64,000 nt of DNA from assembly GCA_027486725.1 (NCBI GenBank), contig JAIXOP010000007.1:51202-115201 (forward strand). Reading direction: 5' to 3'. Shown here piece after piece: positions 31,687-41,483 of the stretch. The notes beneath the pieces were generated by a model. It had not been told where the DNA came from. It searched no databases and saw only the letters and a list, made by a program, of their open reading frames with translations. Origin of the DNA: Burkholderiales bacterium (GTDB lineage: Bacteria > Pseudomonadota > Gammaproteobacteria > Burkholderiales > Burkholderiaceae_A). The stretch's first letter is position 1, and every line of letters starts with the position of its first letter. Both the position numbers and the translations under genes were made by a program.

Positions 31687-33690
31687 ATGCGCATCCTGAG
31701 CCTCATCCCACCGATGACGCAGCTCAACACGCCGTATCCCTCCACGGCATACCTCACGGGCTTTCTGCGCGGACTTCCAGAGGCCTTGGGCATCCAGGCA
31801 CACCAGGCCGACCTGGCTCTTGGCCTGGTGCTGGAAACCCTCACCCCCCAGGGTCTGGAGGCCGTGGCCGCCGAGGTGCGGGCCCTGCCCAAGGCCGAGC
31901 GCAACGCATCCACCCGCCACTTTCTGGATCGTCTGGCCGATTACCAGGCGGTCATCGGTCCTCTGGTCGGCTTTCTCCAAGGCAGGAACCCCACCCTCGC
32001 GCACCGCATCGCTAGCCGCACCTGGCTGCCCGAGGGCCCGCGCTTTGCCGCACTCGATGGCTATCCCGACGATGGCAGCGGGGACCCGCTGGGCTGGGCC
32101 TTTGGTGCCCTGGGGCTGCAAGATCGAGCCCGGCACATCGCCACCCTCGTGCTCAATGACCTGGCCGATGTTTTGAAGGCGATAACCCAGGGCCGGTTCG
32201 AATTTGTTCGATATGCGGAGTCGCTGGCAGGAAGCCAGCCCACCTTCGAGCCCTTGGCGCGCGCCCTGGCCGCGCCTGCCAACCTGCTGGACCGCACCCT
32301 GCAGCGCCTCACCCATGCGGTGATGGAGCAGCACCGGCCCGAGGTGGTCTTGCTCTCGGTTCCCTTTCCGGGTTCCGTCTATGGGGCCCTGCGCATTGCC
32401 CAAGAAGTTCGACGCCACTCGCCCGCCTGCAGGATTGTGCTGGGTGGCGGCTATGTGAACACCGAGCTGCGCAGCCTCTCGGACCCGGGCATCTTCGACT
32501 TTGTTGACTACATCTGCCTGGATGCCGGCGAGCGGCCGATTCTGGCGCTTCTGGAGCACTTGCAGGGCCGGCGCTCCGCCTCGCGCCTGATCCGCACCTA
32601 CACCCTCGACCCGGATGCCGTCGGGTTGAGCGCGGCCGGCCGGGTGGTTTTTCATGCCTGGGCCGAGCCCGATGTGCCCTTTGCCCAGGTGGGAACCCCC
32701 ACCTGGGATGGCCTTCCCATGGACTCCTACCTCTCCCTGCTCGACCTCCTCAACCCGATGAATCGCCTCTGGAGCGATGGGCGGTGGAACAAGATCACCG
32801 TCGCGCACGGCTGCTACTGGAAAAAGTGCAGCTTCTGCGATGTGAGCCTCGATTACATCGGCCGCTACGAGGCCATCGAGGCGAGCCTGCTGGTCGATCG
32901 GATGGAGGCGCTCATTGCAGAGACCGGCCAAACGGGCTTCCATCTGGTCGATGAGGCAGCGCCCCCGAAGGCCCTCAAGGCAATGGCCCAGGAGATCCTT
33001 CGGCGTGGCCTCGCGGTGAGCTGGTGGGGCAACATCCGATTCGAGAAGACCTTCACCCCAGAGCTCGTGCAGTTGCTGGCGCAAAGCGGGTGCATCGCTG
33101 TGACGGGGGGCCTGGAGGTTGCCTCGGATCGCCTGCTGGCCCTCATGAACAAGGGCGTGACCGTTGACCAGGTGGCCCGCGTCACCCACGCCTTTTCCGA
33201 GGCTGGCGTTCTGGTCCATGCCTACCTCATGTATGGCTTTCCGACTCAGACGCTGCAAGACACTGTCGACGCCCTGGAGCTCGTGCGCCAGCTGTTTTGG
33301 AATGGCTGCATCCAGAGTGGCTTCTTTCATCGATTTGTCTGCACCGTGCATTCGCCGGTGGGGCTCTCACCCGAGGACTACGGTGTGGAGCTGCGGCCAC
33401 TGCCCGAGGGGGGCTTTGCCAAAAACGATGTGGGCTTCATCGACCCCACCGGCACCGACCACGATCGCCTGGGCACCGCCCTGAAGAAGGCGCTCTACAA
33501 CTACATGCATGGGGTTGCCCTGGAGGACGATGTGCGCGGCTGGTTCGCCGAGGCCATGCCCGAGGTTCAGATCCCCAGGCCAACGGTGGGGAAGCAGCGC
33601 ATTGCCCGGGCGCTGGCGGCGCCGGCGGCGAGTCGGCCAGCGGGGCCATCGGTGGATGCATCAGAATACGGTCCAGCCCACAAGCACTGA
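31687..33690 (+). CDS. B12-binding-domain radical SAM protein with CX4CX2C motif
   Basis: Predicted iron-sulfur/SAM enzyme of 667 residues, reaction unknown. The start at 31687 (MRILSLIPPMTQLNTPYPST) matches the usual opening of cobalamin-binding radical SAM proteins, although no ribosome site is seen. The region up to about residue 300 resembles the B12-binding Rossmann domain (LGGGYVNTELR, residues 252-262) with a long insertion at about 45-205. The radical SAM barrel follows, with Cys376, Cys381 and Cys384 in GCYWKKCSFCD, a CX4CX2C spacing rather than CX3CX2C. HLVDEAAPPKAL and VSWWGNIRFEK match segments of this family. It is followed 14 bases later by a small membrane protein gene. No precursor peptide gene is evident next to it. 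Confidence 0.82.
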   Translation: MRILSLIPPMTQLNTPYPSTAYLTGFLRGLPEALGIQAHQADLALGLVLETLTPQGLEAVAAEVRALPKAERNASTRHFLDRLADYQAVIGPLVGFLQGRNPTLAHRIASRTWLPEGPRFAALDGYPDDGSGDPLGWAFGALGLQDRARHIATLVLNDLADVLKAITQGRFEFVRYAESLAGSQPTFEPLARALAAPANLLDRTLQRLTHAVMEQHRPEVVLLSVPFPGSVYGALRIAQEVRRHSPACRIVLGGGYVNTELRSLSDPGIFDFVDYICLDAGERPILALLEHLQGRRSASRLIRTYTLDPDAVGLSAAGRVVFHAWAEPDVPFAQVGTPTWDGLPMDSYLSLLDLLNPMNRLWSDGRWNKITVAHGCYWKKCSFCDVSLDYIGRYEAIEASLLVDRMEALIAETGQTGFHLVDEAAPPKALKAMAQEILRRGLAVSWWGNIRFEKTFTPELVQLLAQSGCIAVTGGLEVASDRLLALMNKGVTVDQVARVTHAFSEAGVLVHAYLMYGFPTQTLQDTVDALELVRQLFWNGCIQSGFFHRFVCTVHSPVGLSPEDYGVELRPLPEGGFAKNDVGFIDPTGTDHDRLGTALKKALYNYMHGVALEDDVRGWFAEAMPEVQIPRPTVGKQRIARALAAPAASRPAGPSVDASEYGPAHKH

Positions 33691-33704
33691 GAGAAGGAGC
33701 AACG

Positions 33705-35062
<1,358 letters not shown>

Positions 35063-35075
35063 GAACGAAGGCCTT

Positions 35076-35106
35076 TTTGAACGCTGGCCTCTTTGAACGC
35101 TGGCCC
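35076..35106. repeat. Short tandem duplication between the YkuD gene and ppiC
   Basis: TTTGAACGCTGGCC(T/C) occurs at 35076-35090 and 35092-35106, period 16, one mismatch. It fills most of the 48-base gap between two convergent stop codons. Confidence 0.85.
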
Positions 35107-35110
35107 CTGT

Positions 35111-35902
35111 TTAGCGCACCACGGCCTTTTGCTTGAGGCGGTCCTGAAGAGCCAGGAGGCGATCGCGCTGCAGGGCCTCACGCAGCTGCGGAGCCACCGA
35201 CTCAAAGCTGGGCCGCTCGGCCTCGCGCACGCCCTCGACCCGAATCACGTGCCAGCCAAAGTTGGACTGCACGGGCGTTTGGGTGAGTTCACCTTCCTTC
35301 ATGCGGCGGACGGCCTCAGCAAAGGGGGGCACATACATGTCGGGGTTGGCCCAGCCCAGCGAGCCGCCAGCCGCGGCAGATCCGGTGTCCAGGGATTTGG
35401 CTGCCAGCTTCTCAAATGAGGCACCGGCCTTGAGCTGCTGAATGATGGCCTTGGCCTCGGCCTCGGACTTGACCAGGATGTGGCGGGCATTGACCTCCTT
35501 GCCCCCCTTGCCGACCTGTTGTTCGTAGGCCTGACGCAGCTCAGCATCGGTCACGGGGTTGCGCTCCAGCTCGCTCTTGACCAGGGCCTGGACAAGCACC
35601 TGCTGTCGGCTGGTCTGAAGCTGAAAGGCCACATTGGGATCTTGGGCCAGGCCACGCTTCTCAGCCTCCTGCGTGAGGATTTCGCGGGAGATCAGCTCCT
35701 CGCGCACGGCATTGCGCAGCTCCGGGGTCTCGGGGCGGCCGATCTCTGCAATGAATCGATTGAGGGTCTCGGTTTTGATCGCCCGGCCATTGACCACGGC
35801 TGTGTTTTGGGCGACTGCGGGTGCTGCAGCCACGGCGAGGGCGGCAGCCATCAGGGCCGCCGAGATCCGGGAAATTGAGCGAAGGGAACGGGCAGAGGTC
35901 AT
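35111..35902 (-). CDS. Periplasmic parvulin-type peptidyl-prolyl isomerase
   Basis: Foldase of the PpiC/SurA type that isomerises prolyl bonds in secreted proteins. The start at 35900-35902 (MTSARSLRSISRISAALMAA) begins a signal peptide with cleavage near AVAQN, giving 263 residues. An N-terminal helical chaperone region (about 40-125) precedes a single parvulin domain: ARHILVKSEAEAKAIIQQLK, GGSLGWANPDMYVPPFAEAV, and SNFGWHVIRVEG. It lies downstream of bolA on the minus strand with ten bases between. Confidence 0.92.
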   Translation of the reverse strand: MTSARSLRSISRISAALMAAALAVAAAPAVAQNTAVVNGRAIKTETLNRFIAEIGRPETPELRNAVREELISREILTQEAEKRGLAQDPNVAFQLQTSRQQVLVQALVKSELERNPVTDAELRQAYEQQVGKGGKEVNARHILVKSEAEAKAIIQQLKAGASFEKLAAKSLDTGSAAAGGSLGWANPDMYVPPFAEAVRRMKEGELTQTPVQSNFGWHVIRVEGVREAERPSFESVAPQLREALQRDRLLALQDRLKQKAVVR

Positions 35903-35912
35903 CCGATGACTT

Positions 35913-36230
35913 TCAGGGCGTTGGGTTTGGGACAGGGGTGGAATCTTTGAATTGTGTGCTCGCCTCGGCCGGGGTCCGCGCATCGATGGAGAGCGCGTGA
36001 ATGCGGTGGGGCAGCCAGTCGGCCAAGGCATCATACACAAGCCGATGGCGGGCCAGGCGCCCCTTGCCCTCGAAGCAGGCCGCCACCACCGCCACCTCAA
36101 AATGACCGCCACCCGAGGCCGCACCCGCATGACCTCGGTGGGCCTCGGAGTCGTCTCGAACCCAGAGGGATTCCGGTGCCAGGGCCTCGCGCAGTCGGGC
36201 CTCGATCTGCTCGTGCAGCGGAGCAGTCAT
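35913..36230 (-). CDS. bolA: BolA family protein
   Basis: Member of the BolA family, which works with monothiol glutaredoxins in iron-sulfur handling and in morphology control. The 105 residues (start at 36228-36230 after AGGACAAG) show the class II KH-like fold: IEARLREALAPESLWVRDDS, GGGHFEVAVVAACFEGKGRL, ARHRLVYDALADWLPHRIHA. The His in the RHRLVYD segment is the conserved one. The start overlaps the yciB stop. Confidence 0.92.
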   Translation of the reverse strand: MTAPLHEQIEARLREALAPESLWVRDDSEAHRGHAGAASGGGHFEVAVVAACFEGKGRLARHRLVYDALADWLPHRIHALSIDARTPAEASTQFKDSTPVPNPTP

Positions 36231-36769
36231 GGCTTGTCCTCGCGCAGATATCCCTTGCTCGCCAGCACCGCCACCTGGCCGACCATGAAGACCAGGGTCA
36301 GGCCCAGCGTGCCAAAGAGTTTGAAGTCCACCCAGGCGTCGGTGCTGAGGTTCTCGGCCACCCAGAAGTTCAACCCCGCCATCGAGAGAAAGAAGAGCGC
36401 CCAGGCAGCATTGAGTTTGGGCCAGACGGTGTCGGGCAGGCGCAGCTGCTGCCCCATGAGGCTCTGCAGCGGTGGCCTTGCACCCCACAGGCGGGGCAGC
36501 ACCAGGGCCAAGCCCAGGGCCACATAAAGCGCTGTGGGCTTGTGCTTGATGAAGACCTCGTCGTTGAGCAGCAGGGTGGCACCGCCCATCACCACGATGA
36601 GCCCCAGACTGATCCACTGCATCCGGTCGATGGGCATCCCGCGCAGCCGCAGCAGCGCCAACATCGCCCCGCTGGCAACAATCGCCGCAGCGGTGGCCGT
36701 GAGCAGATCCACGGTCTTGTAGACCACGAAGAAAATCAGGATGGGCAGCCAGTCGGCCAGCAGCTTCAT
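36227..36769 (-). CDS. yciB: Inner membrane septation protein YciB (IspZ)
   Basis: Intracellular septation protein A family, an inner-membrane protein linked to cell-envelope synthesis and division. The 180 residues contain about five hydrophobic segments and open with [20 protein letters not shown], typical of the family. PLxxxMGxQLxLPDxVWxxLN is present as [20 protein letters not shown]. It overlaps msrB and bolA by four bases each. Confidence 0.94.
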   Translation of the reverse strand: MKLLADWLPILIFFVVYKTVDLLTATAAAIVASGAMLALLRLRGMPIDRMQWISLGLIVVMGGATLLLNDEVFIKHKPTALYVALGLALVLPRLWGARPPLQSLMGQQLRLPDTVWPKLNAAWALFFLSMAGLNFWVAENLSTDAWVDFKLFGTLGLTLVFMVGQVAVLASKGYLREDKP

Positions 36770-37194
36770 CGCTCAGACCCCTTGAATTCCACCGATGCGG
36801 AGTTCACGCAGTAGCGCAGGCCAGTGTCGGTGGGGCCATCGGGAAAGACGTGGCCCAGGTGGGCATTGCAGGCGCGGCAGAGGATTTCGGTCCGGATCAT
36901 GCCGTGGCTGGTGTCGCGGACCTCCAGCACCCGCTCCTCGCGGCTTTCACCCAGGGCCCGGTCGTAGCTTGGCCAGCCGCAGCCCGCATCGAATTTGGAT
37001 TGGGAGTCAAAGAGGGGCGTGCCGCAGCAGACGCAGACATACTCGCCCGCCTCCCAGTGGTCCCAGTATTTTCCGGAAAAGGGCCGCTCGGTGTGGGCCT
37101 TCCGGGCCACGGCGTATTGCGTGCTGTCGAGGCGTTGACGATAGGCCTCGTCGGGCTCTTGCAGCGGGGCGGGGGGAAGGTCGGGGCGGGTCAT
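36766..37194 (-). CDS. msrB: Peptide-methionine (R)-S-oxide reductase MsrB
   Basis: Repairs R-methionine sulfoxide in proteins. The 142 residues carry the structural zinc site (Cys54, Cys57, Cys106, Cys109), GCGWPSYD, and the catalytic Cys129 in RYCVNSAS; the catalytic residue is cysteine, not selenocysteine. It stands between selO and yciB on the minus strand; with SelO and YgfZ next door this forms a small redox-maintenance group. Confidence 0.96.
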   Translation of the reverse strand: MTRPDLPPAPLQEPDEAYRQRLDSTQYAVARKAHTERPFSGKYWDHWEAGEYVCVCCGTPLFDSQSKFDAGCGWPSYDRALGESREERVLEVRDTSHGMIRTEILCRACNAHLGHVFPDGPTDTGLRYCVNSASVEFKGSER

Positions 37195-37205
37195 GGTTGG
37201 CCTTT

Positions 37206-38804
37206 CTAGCTGGAGCAGCTCAGGGCAATGTGGCGGGAGTGGTCGGGCGGTGGCCCGGACCAGCGGCTTCGATGCTCGGCGCCTGGCGCAGTTCCGATCT
37301 CAAAGGGATTCGCGCAGCCCAGGAGTGCAGCATTCAACAACCCAAGCTCCCCCCGATCCTCCACCGAGCGGATGATTTCCTCCAGCACCCAGGTGCGAAG
37401 CCCCCAGGCTGGCAGGGCCGACAGGCTCCGTGCTGCGTCGATGGTCTCGGGCAGCAGGCTTCGCCAGGCGTTGAACCCCTGGGCTGCACCCTGGGGATCC
37501 TTCTGCGCCGAGGGCGATTCCTCGAGGACTCGCTGCATCGGTGGAGTGAGGTGGGCGGGGCCCCCGGCCTCGGCCCAGGCGCGCAGAAAGCGCTGGAGGT
37601 CCACACCGAAGGCCTGCGCCCAGGCAAAGAGTGGGTTGAGCACGGCATCAATAGAGGCCATGGAGTCGATGGTGCCGGTGGTGCCGGTGGTGCTGGGGGG
37701 GCTGGCTCCGGTCGCATGGGGCGCACCCTCGGGCAGTCCCAGCTTGGCAGACATCCGCCCCTCGAAGGACTGCTGAACCGCAGGTTCAAAGTGCCCCCGA
37801 AGGTCCTCCTCGGTGTAGCCCCGGCGGGGGAGGCCCAGGGCCACGGCCAGGCGGCCAAGGCTCCAGAGCGCAGCCTGGGGCTGGCGGGCAAAGGCATATC
37901 GGCCCTGGCCATCGGAGTGGTTGTAGACCGCCATCGCATCGAAGCCATCCAGAAACGCAAACGGACCATGGTCGAGCGTGATTCCCAGGGGCGAGAGATT
38001 GTCGGTGTTCATCACCCCATGAACAAAGCCCTCGGCCAGCCACAGGCCCATCAGTCGGCCGGTGCGCTCGGCCGCCTCGGCGATGAAGTCCTCGGGCGAT
38101 CGGTGGTTGAGGACCTCGGCAAGGCCGGGCCCATCCATGCCCTCGGTGCGCGCCAGCCACTCAATGTGGCCGAAGCGCAGAAAGCTGGGTGCCATGCGGC
38201 AGACGATGGCGGCGGGCTCGACTGTCTCGCGGATGGCATGGCTGCGGCTGCCCACCAGGGCCAGTGCCCGGGTGCTGGGAACGCCCAGGCCGTGGAGGTA
38301 TTCCGATACGAGAAACTCGCGGATCGACGAGCGCAGCACAGCACGCCCATCGGCGCCCCGGCTGAAGGGGGTGGGCCCCGCGCCCTTGAGCTGAAGCTCC
38401 CAGCGGGCGATGCGCCCAAGGTTGTGGGCACGCCCGTCGCCCAGGCGCGGAACACCAACCCCGAATTGGTGGCCTGCGTAGGCGGTGGCCACCGGTGGCA
38501 TGCCCGCCAGGCAGGCCTCGCCCGAGAGCAGGCGACGCCAGGACTCAGAGCCGGCAATGGCCTCGGCCGTGGTGCCCAAGAGCGCAGCGGCGGTGGGCGA
38601 GACCGCCAGGATGCGCGCGCCCTCGAGTGGGGTGGGGGCGGTGGCCACGCCCAGGGTGGCTGCCAGGCCCGCCGGGGCAACATCCGGCCGCGGCGGCACC
38701 AGGCCCAGGTCGCTCAGTGAGACCGAGGCCATGGCATCGCAGGGGAGGGCTGGATGCATGGCCGGCATGGGCGCCATGGGCACCTGCTCGTCAAACAGCG
38801 TCAT
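37206..38804 (-). CDS. selO: SelO/YdiU protein adenylyltransferase
   Basis: Pseudokinase-fold enzyme; the family transfers AMP from ATP to protein hydroxyls and is linked to oxidative-stress response. The 532 residues start at 38802-38804. [38 protein letters not shown] and [11 protein letters not shown] with [12 protein letters not shown] cover the nucleotide and metal sites; the last motif usually reads DYGPFGF. The C-terminus ends SCSS, as in bacterial homologues with Cys where vertebrates have selenocysteine. A Thr/Gly/Ser-rich insertion (around [15 protein letters not shown]) is encoded by a 9-base repeat. Confidence 0.94.
   Translation of the reverse strand: MTLFDEQVPMAPMPAMHPALPCDAMASVSLSDLGLVPPRPDVAPAGLAATLGVATAPTPLEGARILAVSPTAAALLGTTAEAIAGSESWRRLLSGEACLAGMPPVATAYAGHQFGVGVPRLGDGRAHNLGRIARWELQLKGAGPTPFSRGADGRAVLRSSIREFLVSEYLHGLGVPSTRALALVGSRSHAIRETVEPAAIVCRMAPSFLRFGHIEWLARTEGMDGPGLAEVLNHRSPEDFIAEAAERTGRLMGLWLAEGFVHGVMNTDNLSPLGITLDHGPFAFLDGFDAMAVYNHSDGQGRYAFARQPQAALWSLGRLAVALGLPRRGYTEEDLRGHFEPAVQQSFEGRMSAKLGLPEGAPHATGASPPSTTGTTGTIDSMASIDAVLNPLFAWAQAFGVDLQRFLRAWAEAGGPAHLTPPMQRVLEESPSAQKDPQGAAQGFNAWRSLLPETIDAARSLSALPAWGLRTWVLEEIIRSVEDRGELGLLNAALLGCANPFEIGTAPGAEHRSRWSGPPPDHSRHIALSCSS
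37671..37695. repeat. 9-base tandem repeat inside selO
   Basis: GGTGCCGGT GGTGCCGGT GGTGCT: nearly three copies of a 9-base unit on the plus strand, encoding the Thr/Gly run TTGTTGT in SelO. Copy-number change would keep the frame. Confidence 0.8.
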
Positions 38805-38808
38805 GGGC

Positions 38809-39612
38809 TCAGCCCAGCTTCGGGCGGACTGCCGGGCTGGGGGTGGGGACGGGGTAGGGCAGTGCGACCACCTCTGCGCCCCAGAGCGCTGCCGACGTCG
38901 CCACCGCGATGGGATCGCAGCCATCGGGCAGACAGACCATCGCCAAGACCGACCCGGGCCCGATGCTGGGGGCCAGCACCCCCCACGCCCATTCGCCGTG
39001 GTCTTCGGGCATGCGCCAGCCGTCGGCAAAGCCCTTGGGCCAGGCAAAGACGGCCGCCCGCTTGGTGCTTTTGCCGAGGTAGTGGGTTCGGGCAACGATC
39101 TCCTGCCCCGGATAGCAGCCCTTGGTGAAGCTGACCCCATCGACGAGATCGAGGTTGACCATCTGCGGCGTGAATCGCTCCTCGGGTGGGTTGGCCGAGG
39201 CGGTGGCCTGCAGCCATGGCCGGCCGGACCGCATCTCGGCTTCCAGCCAGGCGGCCGCCTCGGCGGGCTGGGCGAGGCGCTGAATGGCCTGCGCTGCCGA
39301 CGATGCCAAATCCAGAGGCTCAAAGACCACCTTGGAGCGCATCACAAAGCGGCGCAGCCGACCCACCACCCACTCGGCGCTCACCGCCGGCAGCAGCATC
39401 TCCAGATCGCCATCGGGCCGGCGAAGAAAGCGGGGGGTCGCCAGGAGTCTGCCCTGGGGCGTGCAGTAACCGGCCACGGCCATCGCACCAACTTGGGTGG
39501 GCATGGCCTGGGTGAGCTGCCCCTGAAGAAAGGCATCGGCATCGGCGCCCGAGATGCGGTGAAGGGCAAATCCGTGGGTCGTCAGCAGGGGAAGGTCGGG
39601 AGCAGGGGCCAT
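38809..39612 (-). CDS. ygfZ: Folate-binding protein YgfZ
   Basis: Tetrahydrofolate-dependent protein that helps maintain iron-sulfur enzymes such as MiaB. The 267 residues resemble the aminomethyltransferase fold and contain the family motif K-G-C-Y-x-G-Q-E as KGCYPGQEIVART (residues 164-176, Cys166). It is shorter than the Escherichia coli protein. It lies four bases upstream of selO and is divergent from mltG, with 93 bases between. Confidence 0.93.
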   Translation of the reverse strand: MAPAPDLPLLTTHGFALHRISGADADAFLQGQLTQAMPTQVGAMAVAGYCTPQGRLLATPRFLRRPDGDLEMLLPAVSAEWVVGRLRRFVMRSKVVFEPLDLASSAAQAIQRLAQPAEAAAWLEAEMRSGRPWLQATASANPPEERFTPQMVNLDLVDGVSFTKGCYPGQEIVARTHYLGKSTKRAAVFAWPKGFADGWRMPEDHGEWAWGVLAPSIGPGSVLAMVCLPDGCDPIAVATSAALWGAEVVALPYPVPTPSPAVRPKLG

Positions 39613-39705
39613 GGGCAGGGGGAGCGGAAGGGAAGAGCAGCGGGTTTCTTGGGTGGGTTTCTTTTAACATCTCGCCATGCACATTCTGAACTGCCTGGGC
39701 GCCCG

Positions 39706-40839
39706 ATGAGCAATCCCCCCTCCCCAGGGTCCCGGCGATCGCTCCGTGCCGGGGCACTGAGGACCTCATTGCTGGGCCTGACGCTGTTGGCGGTGGTGGC
39801 CTTGGTCGGCGTGGCCGCGAGCGCCCTGTGGCTCTTCTCGGGGCGTGTTCCCTCGGGCCTTCTGGTCACCATTCCACCCGGCAGCAGTGCGCTCGGCGTT
39901 GGCCAAGTCCTGCGCGAGCAGGGCGCCGATGTGGGGGCGCGCGAGTTTCGCTGGGCGGCACGCATTCTGGGCAAGGCCAACCAACTCCAGGCGGGCGTCT
40001 ATCGCTTTGCGCCGGGCACGAGCCTGCACGGCATGGTGGCGCAGCTGGCCGATGGCCGTGCGGAGCAGCTGCGCATCACGCTCATCGAGGGCCTCACCTT
40101 TGCCGAGATTCTTCAGCAGCTCCAGGCCACGCCCGAGCTGCGCGCCGAACTTCCCAGCGATCCTCGGCAGGCGGGCATGGTGCTCGCCGAGCAGCTCATG
40201 GCCACAGGTGCGCCCTTTGCGGTGTGGCTGGAGCCTCGCCTGCGCGATGCGCGCACCCATGCCGATGCCCAACCGCTGGAGGGTCTGATCTTTCCGGACA
40301 CCTACCATGTGGCCCCAGGCAGCAGCGAAGCGGACCTCCTGCGTCTGGCCATTCGTCTGCAGATTCGCCTTCTTTCGGAGGCCTGGGAGGCGCGCAGCCC
40401 GCGGGTGGCCGTGGAATCCGTGGCCGAGGCCCTGGTGCTTGCCAGTGTGGTCGAGAAGGAGACCCAGGTGGACTTCGACCGGGAGCGGGTGGCTGCGGTG
40501 TTTTACAACCGTCTGCGCCTGGGCATGCCCTTGCAGTCGGACCCCACGACCATCTATGGCCTCGGCGCTCGATTCGATGGCAATTTGCGGCGCGATGACC
40601 TTGCCAGTCGGTCGCGCTTCAACACCTATCAGCATCGCGGCCTGCCCCCACATCCCATCGCCAACCCTGGCCGTGCGGCGGTCGTGGCGGCCCTCAATCC
40701 ATCGCCCCATCGCGATCTGTATTTCGTGGCCAGGGGCAATGGCCGCTCCTACTTCAGCCCCACGCTGGAGCAGCACAACACGGCCGTGGCCTATTTTCAG
40801 CGCGGCCGTGGCAGCCCACCCCCGGAGGACGGGCAGTGA
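39706..40839 (+). CDS. mltG: Endolytic murein transglycosylase MltG (YceG)
   Basis: Inner-membrane lytic transglycosylase that trims nascent glycan strands and sets their length. The start at 39706 gives 377 residues; the frame is open upstream but runs antisense to ygfZ. There is one membrane helix (about 20-44), a LysM-like subdomain (PSGLLVTIPPGSSALGVGQV), then the YceG domain with catalytic Glu250 in ASVVEKET, QSDPTTIYGLG and FNTYQHRGLPPHPIANPG. Its stop overlaps tmk (GTGA); the mltG-tmk-holB order is conserved. Confidence 0.96.
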   Translation: MSNPPSPGSRRSLRAGALRTSLLGLTLLAVVALVGVAASALWLFSGRVPSGLLVTIPPGSSALGVGQVLREQGADVGAREFRWAARILGKANQLQAGVYRFAPGTSLHGMVAQLADGRAEQLRITLIEGLTFAEILQQLQATPELRAELPSDPRQAGMVLAEQLMATGAPFAVWLEPRLRDARTHADAQPLEGLIFPDTYHVAPGSSEADLLRLAIRLQIRLLSEAWEARSPRVAVESVAEALVLASVVEKETQVDFDRERVAAVFYNRLRLGMPLQSDPTTIYGLGARFDGNLRRDDLASRSRFNTYQHRGLPPHPIANPGRAAVVAALNPSPHRDLYFVARGNGRSYFSPTLEQHNTAVAYFQRGRGSPPPEDGQ

Positions 40840-41483
40840 GTGGGCGCGGCATGTTCTGGGTGTTGGAGGGCATCGATGGCTCGGGCAAAAGCAGCCAGGT
40901 GGCACGCCTGCAGGGCCTTCTCGAGTCGCAGGGCAGGACGGTGCTCGTGACCCGAGAGCCGGGTGGCACGCCACTCGGTGAGGAGCTGCGGCAGTGCGTG
41001 CTGCACCGACCCGTGGACGCCCTCACCGAACTCTTGCTGATGGTGGCCGCCCGCCGCGACCACACGGTGCAGCGCATTCTTCCGGCTTTGCGCTCGGGGG
41101 TCGATGTGGTCTGCGACCGATACTGGGACAGCACCTGGGCCTACCAGGGCGCGGGGCGCGGCCTGGGTGCGGAGCTGCTGCAAAGCCTCGAGTCGGCCTT
41201 TGCTCCCGAGGTGGCGGTCCCCGATGCCATTCTGTTTTTTGATTGCCCAGCACAGGTCGCAGCATCTCGACGCTCGGGCCGTGCGCCCGAAGACCGCATC
41301 GAGCAAGAGGCCATCGACTTCTTCGAGCGGGTGCGCGAGGGCTTTCTTGCTGCCGCACAACGCCGTCGGGCGCAGGGCATCGCCTGCACCGTCATCGATG
41401 CGCAGCAGCCCATCGAGGCCATCGCCGCCGCGGTCGAGGCCGCCGCCATCGCGCGGCTGGCAGGCAAGCCCCATGACCACTGA
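40836..41483 (+). CDS. tmk: Thymidylate kinase
   Basis: Phosphorylates dTMP to dTDP. The 215 residues have the P-loop LEGIDGSGKSSQ (Lys18), the TREPGGTPLGEELR segment and the DRYWDSTWAYQGAGRGL segment typical of the family. GTG at 40836 overlaps the mltG stop; an in-frame ATG five codons later could also serve. The 3' end overlaps holB by 11 bases. Confidence 0.96.
   Translation: MSGRGMFWVLEGIDGSGKSSQVARLQGLLESQGRTVLVTREPGGTPLGEELRQCVLHRPVDALTELLLMVAARRDHTVQRILPALRSGVDVVCDRYWDSTWAYQGAGRGLGAELLQSLESAFAPEVAVPDAILFFDCPAQVAASRRSGRAPEDRIEQEAIDFFERVREGFLAAAQRRRAQGIACTVIDAQQPIEAIAAAVEAAAIARLAGKPHDH

Noticed and set aside
32190..32215. tRNA T-loop-like GGTTCGAATTTG
   Set aside because: It lies inside radical SAM codons with no cloverleaf around it.
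31315..33351. Long minus-strand open frame of 678 codons opposite the radical SAM gene
   Set aside because: Only its last 91 codons have protein-like similarity (CorA). The rest is the antisense of a well-conserved plus-strand protein and has shadow-type composition.
40851..40853. ATG as an alternative tmk start
   Set aside because: Possible, but the GTG at 40836 overlaps the mltG stop in the way most genes here do; the difference is five residues before the P-loop and does not change the call.
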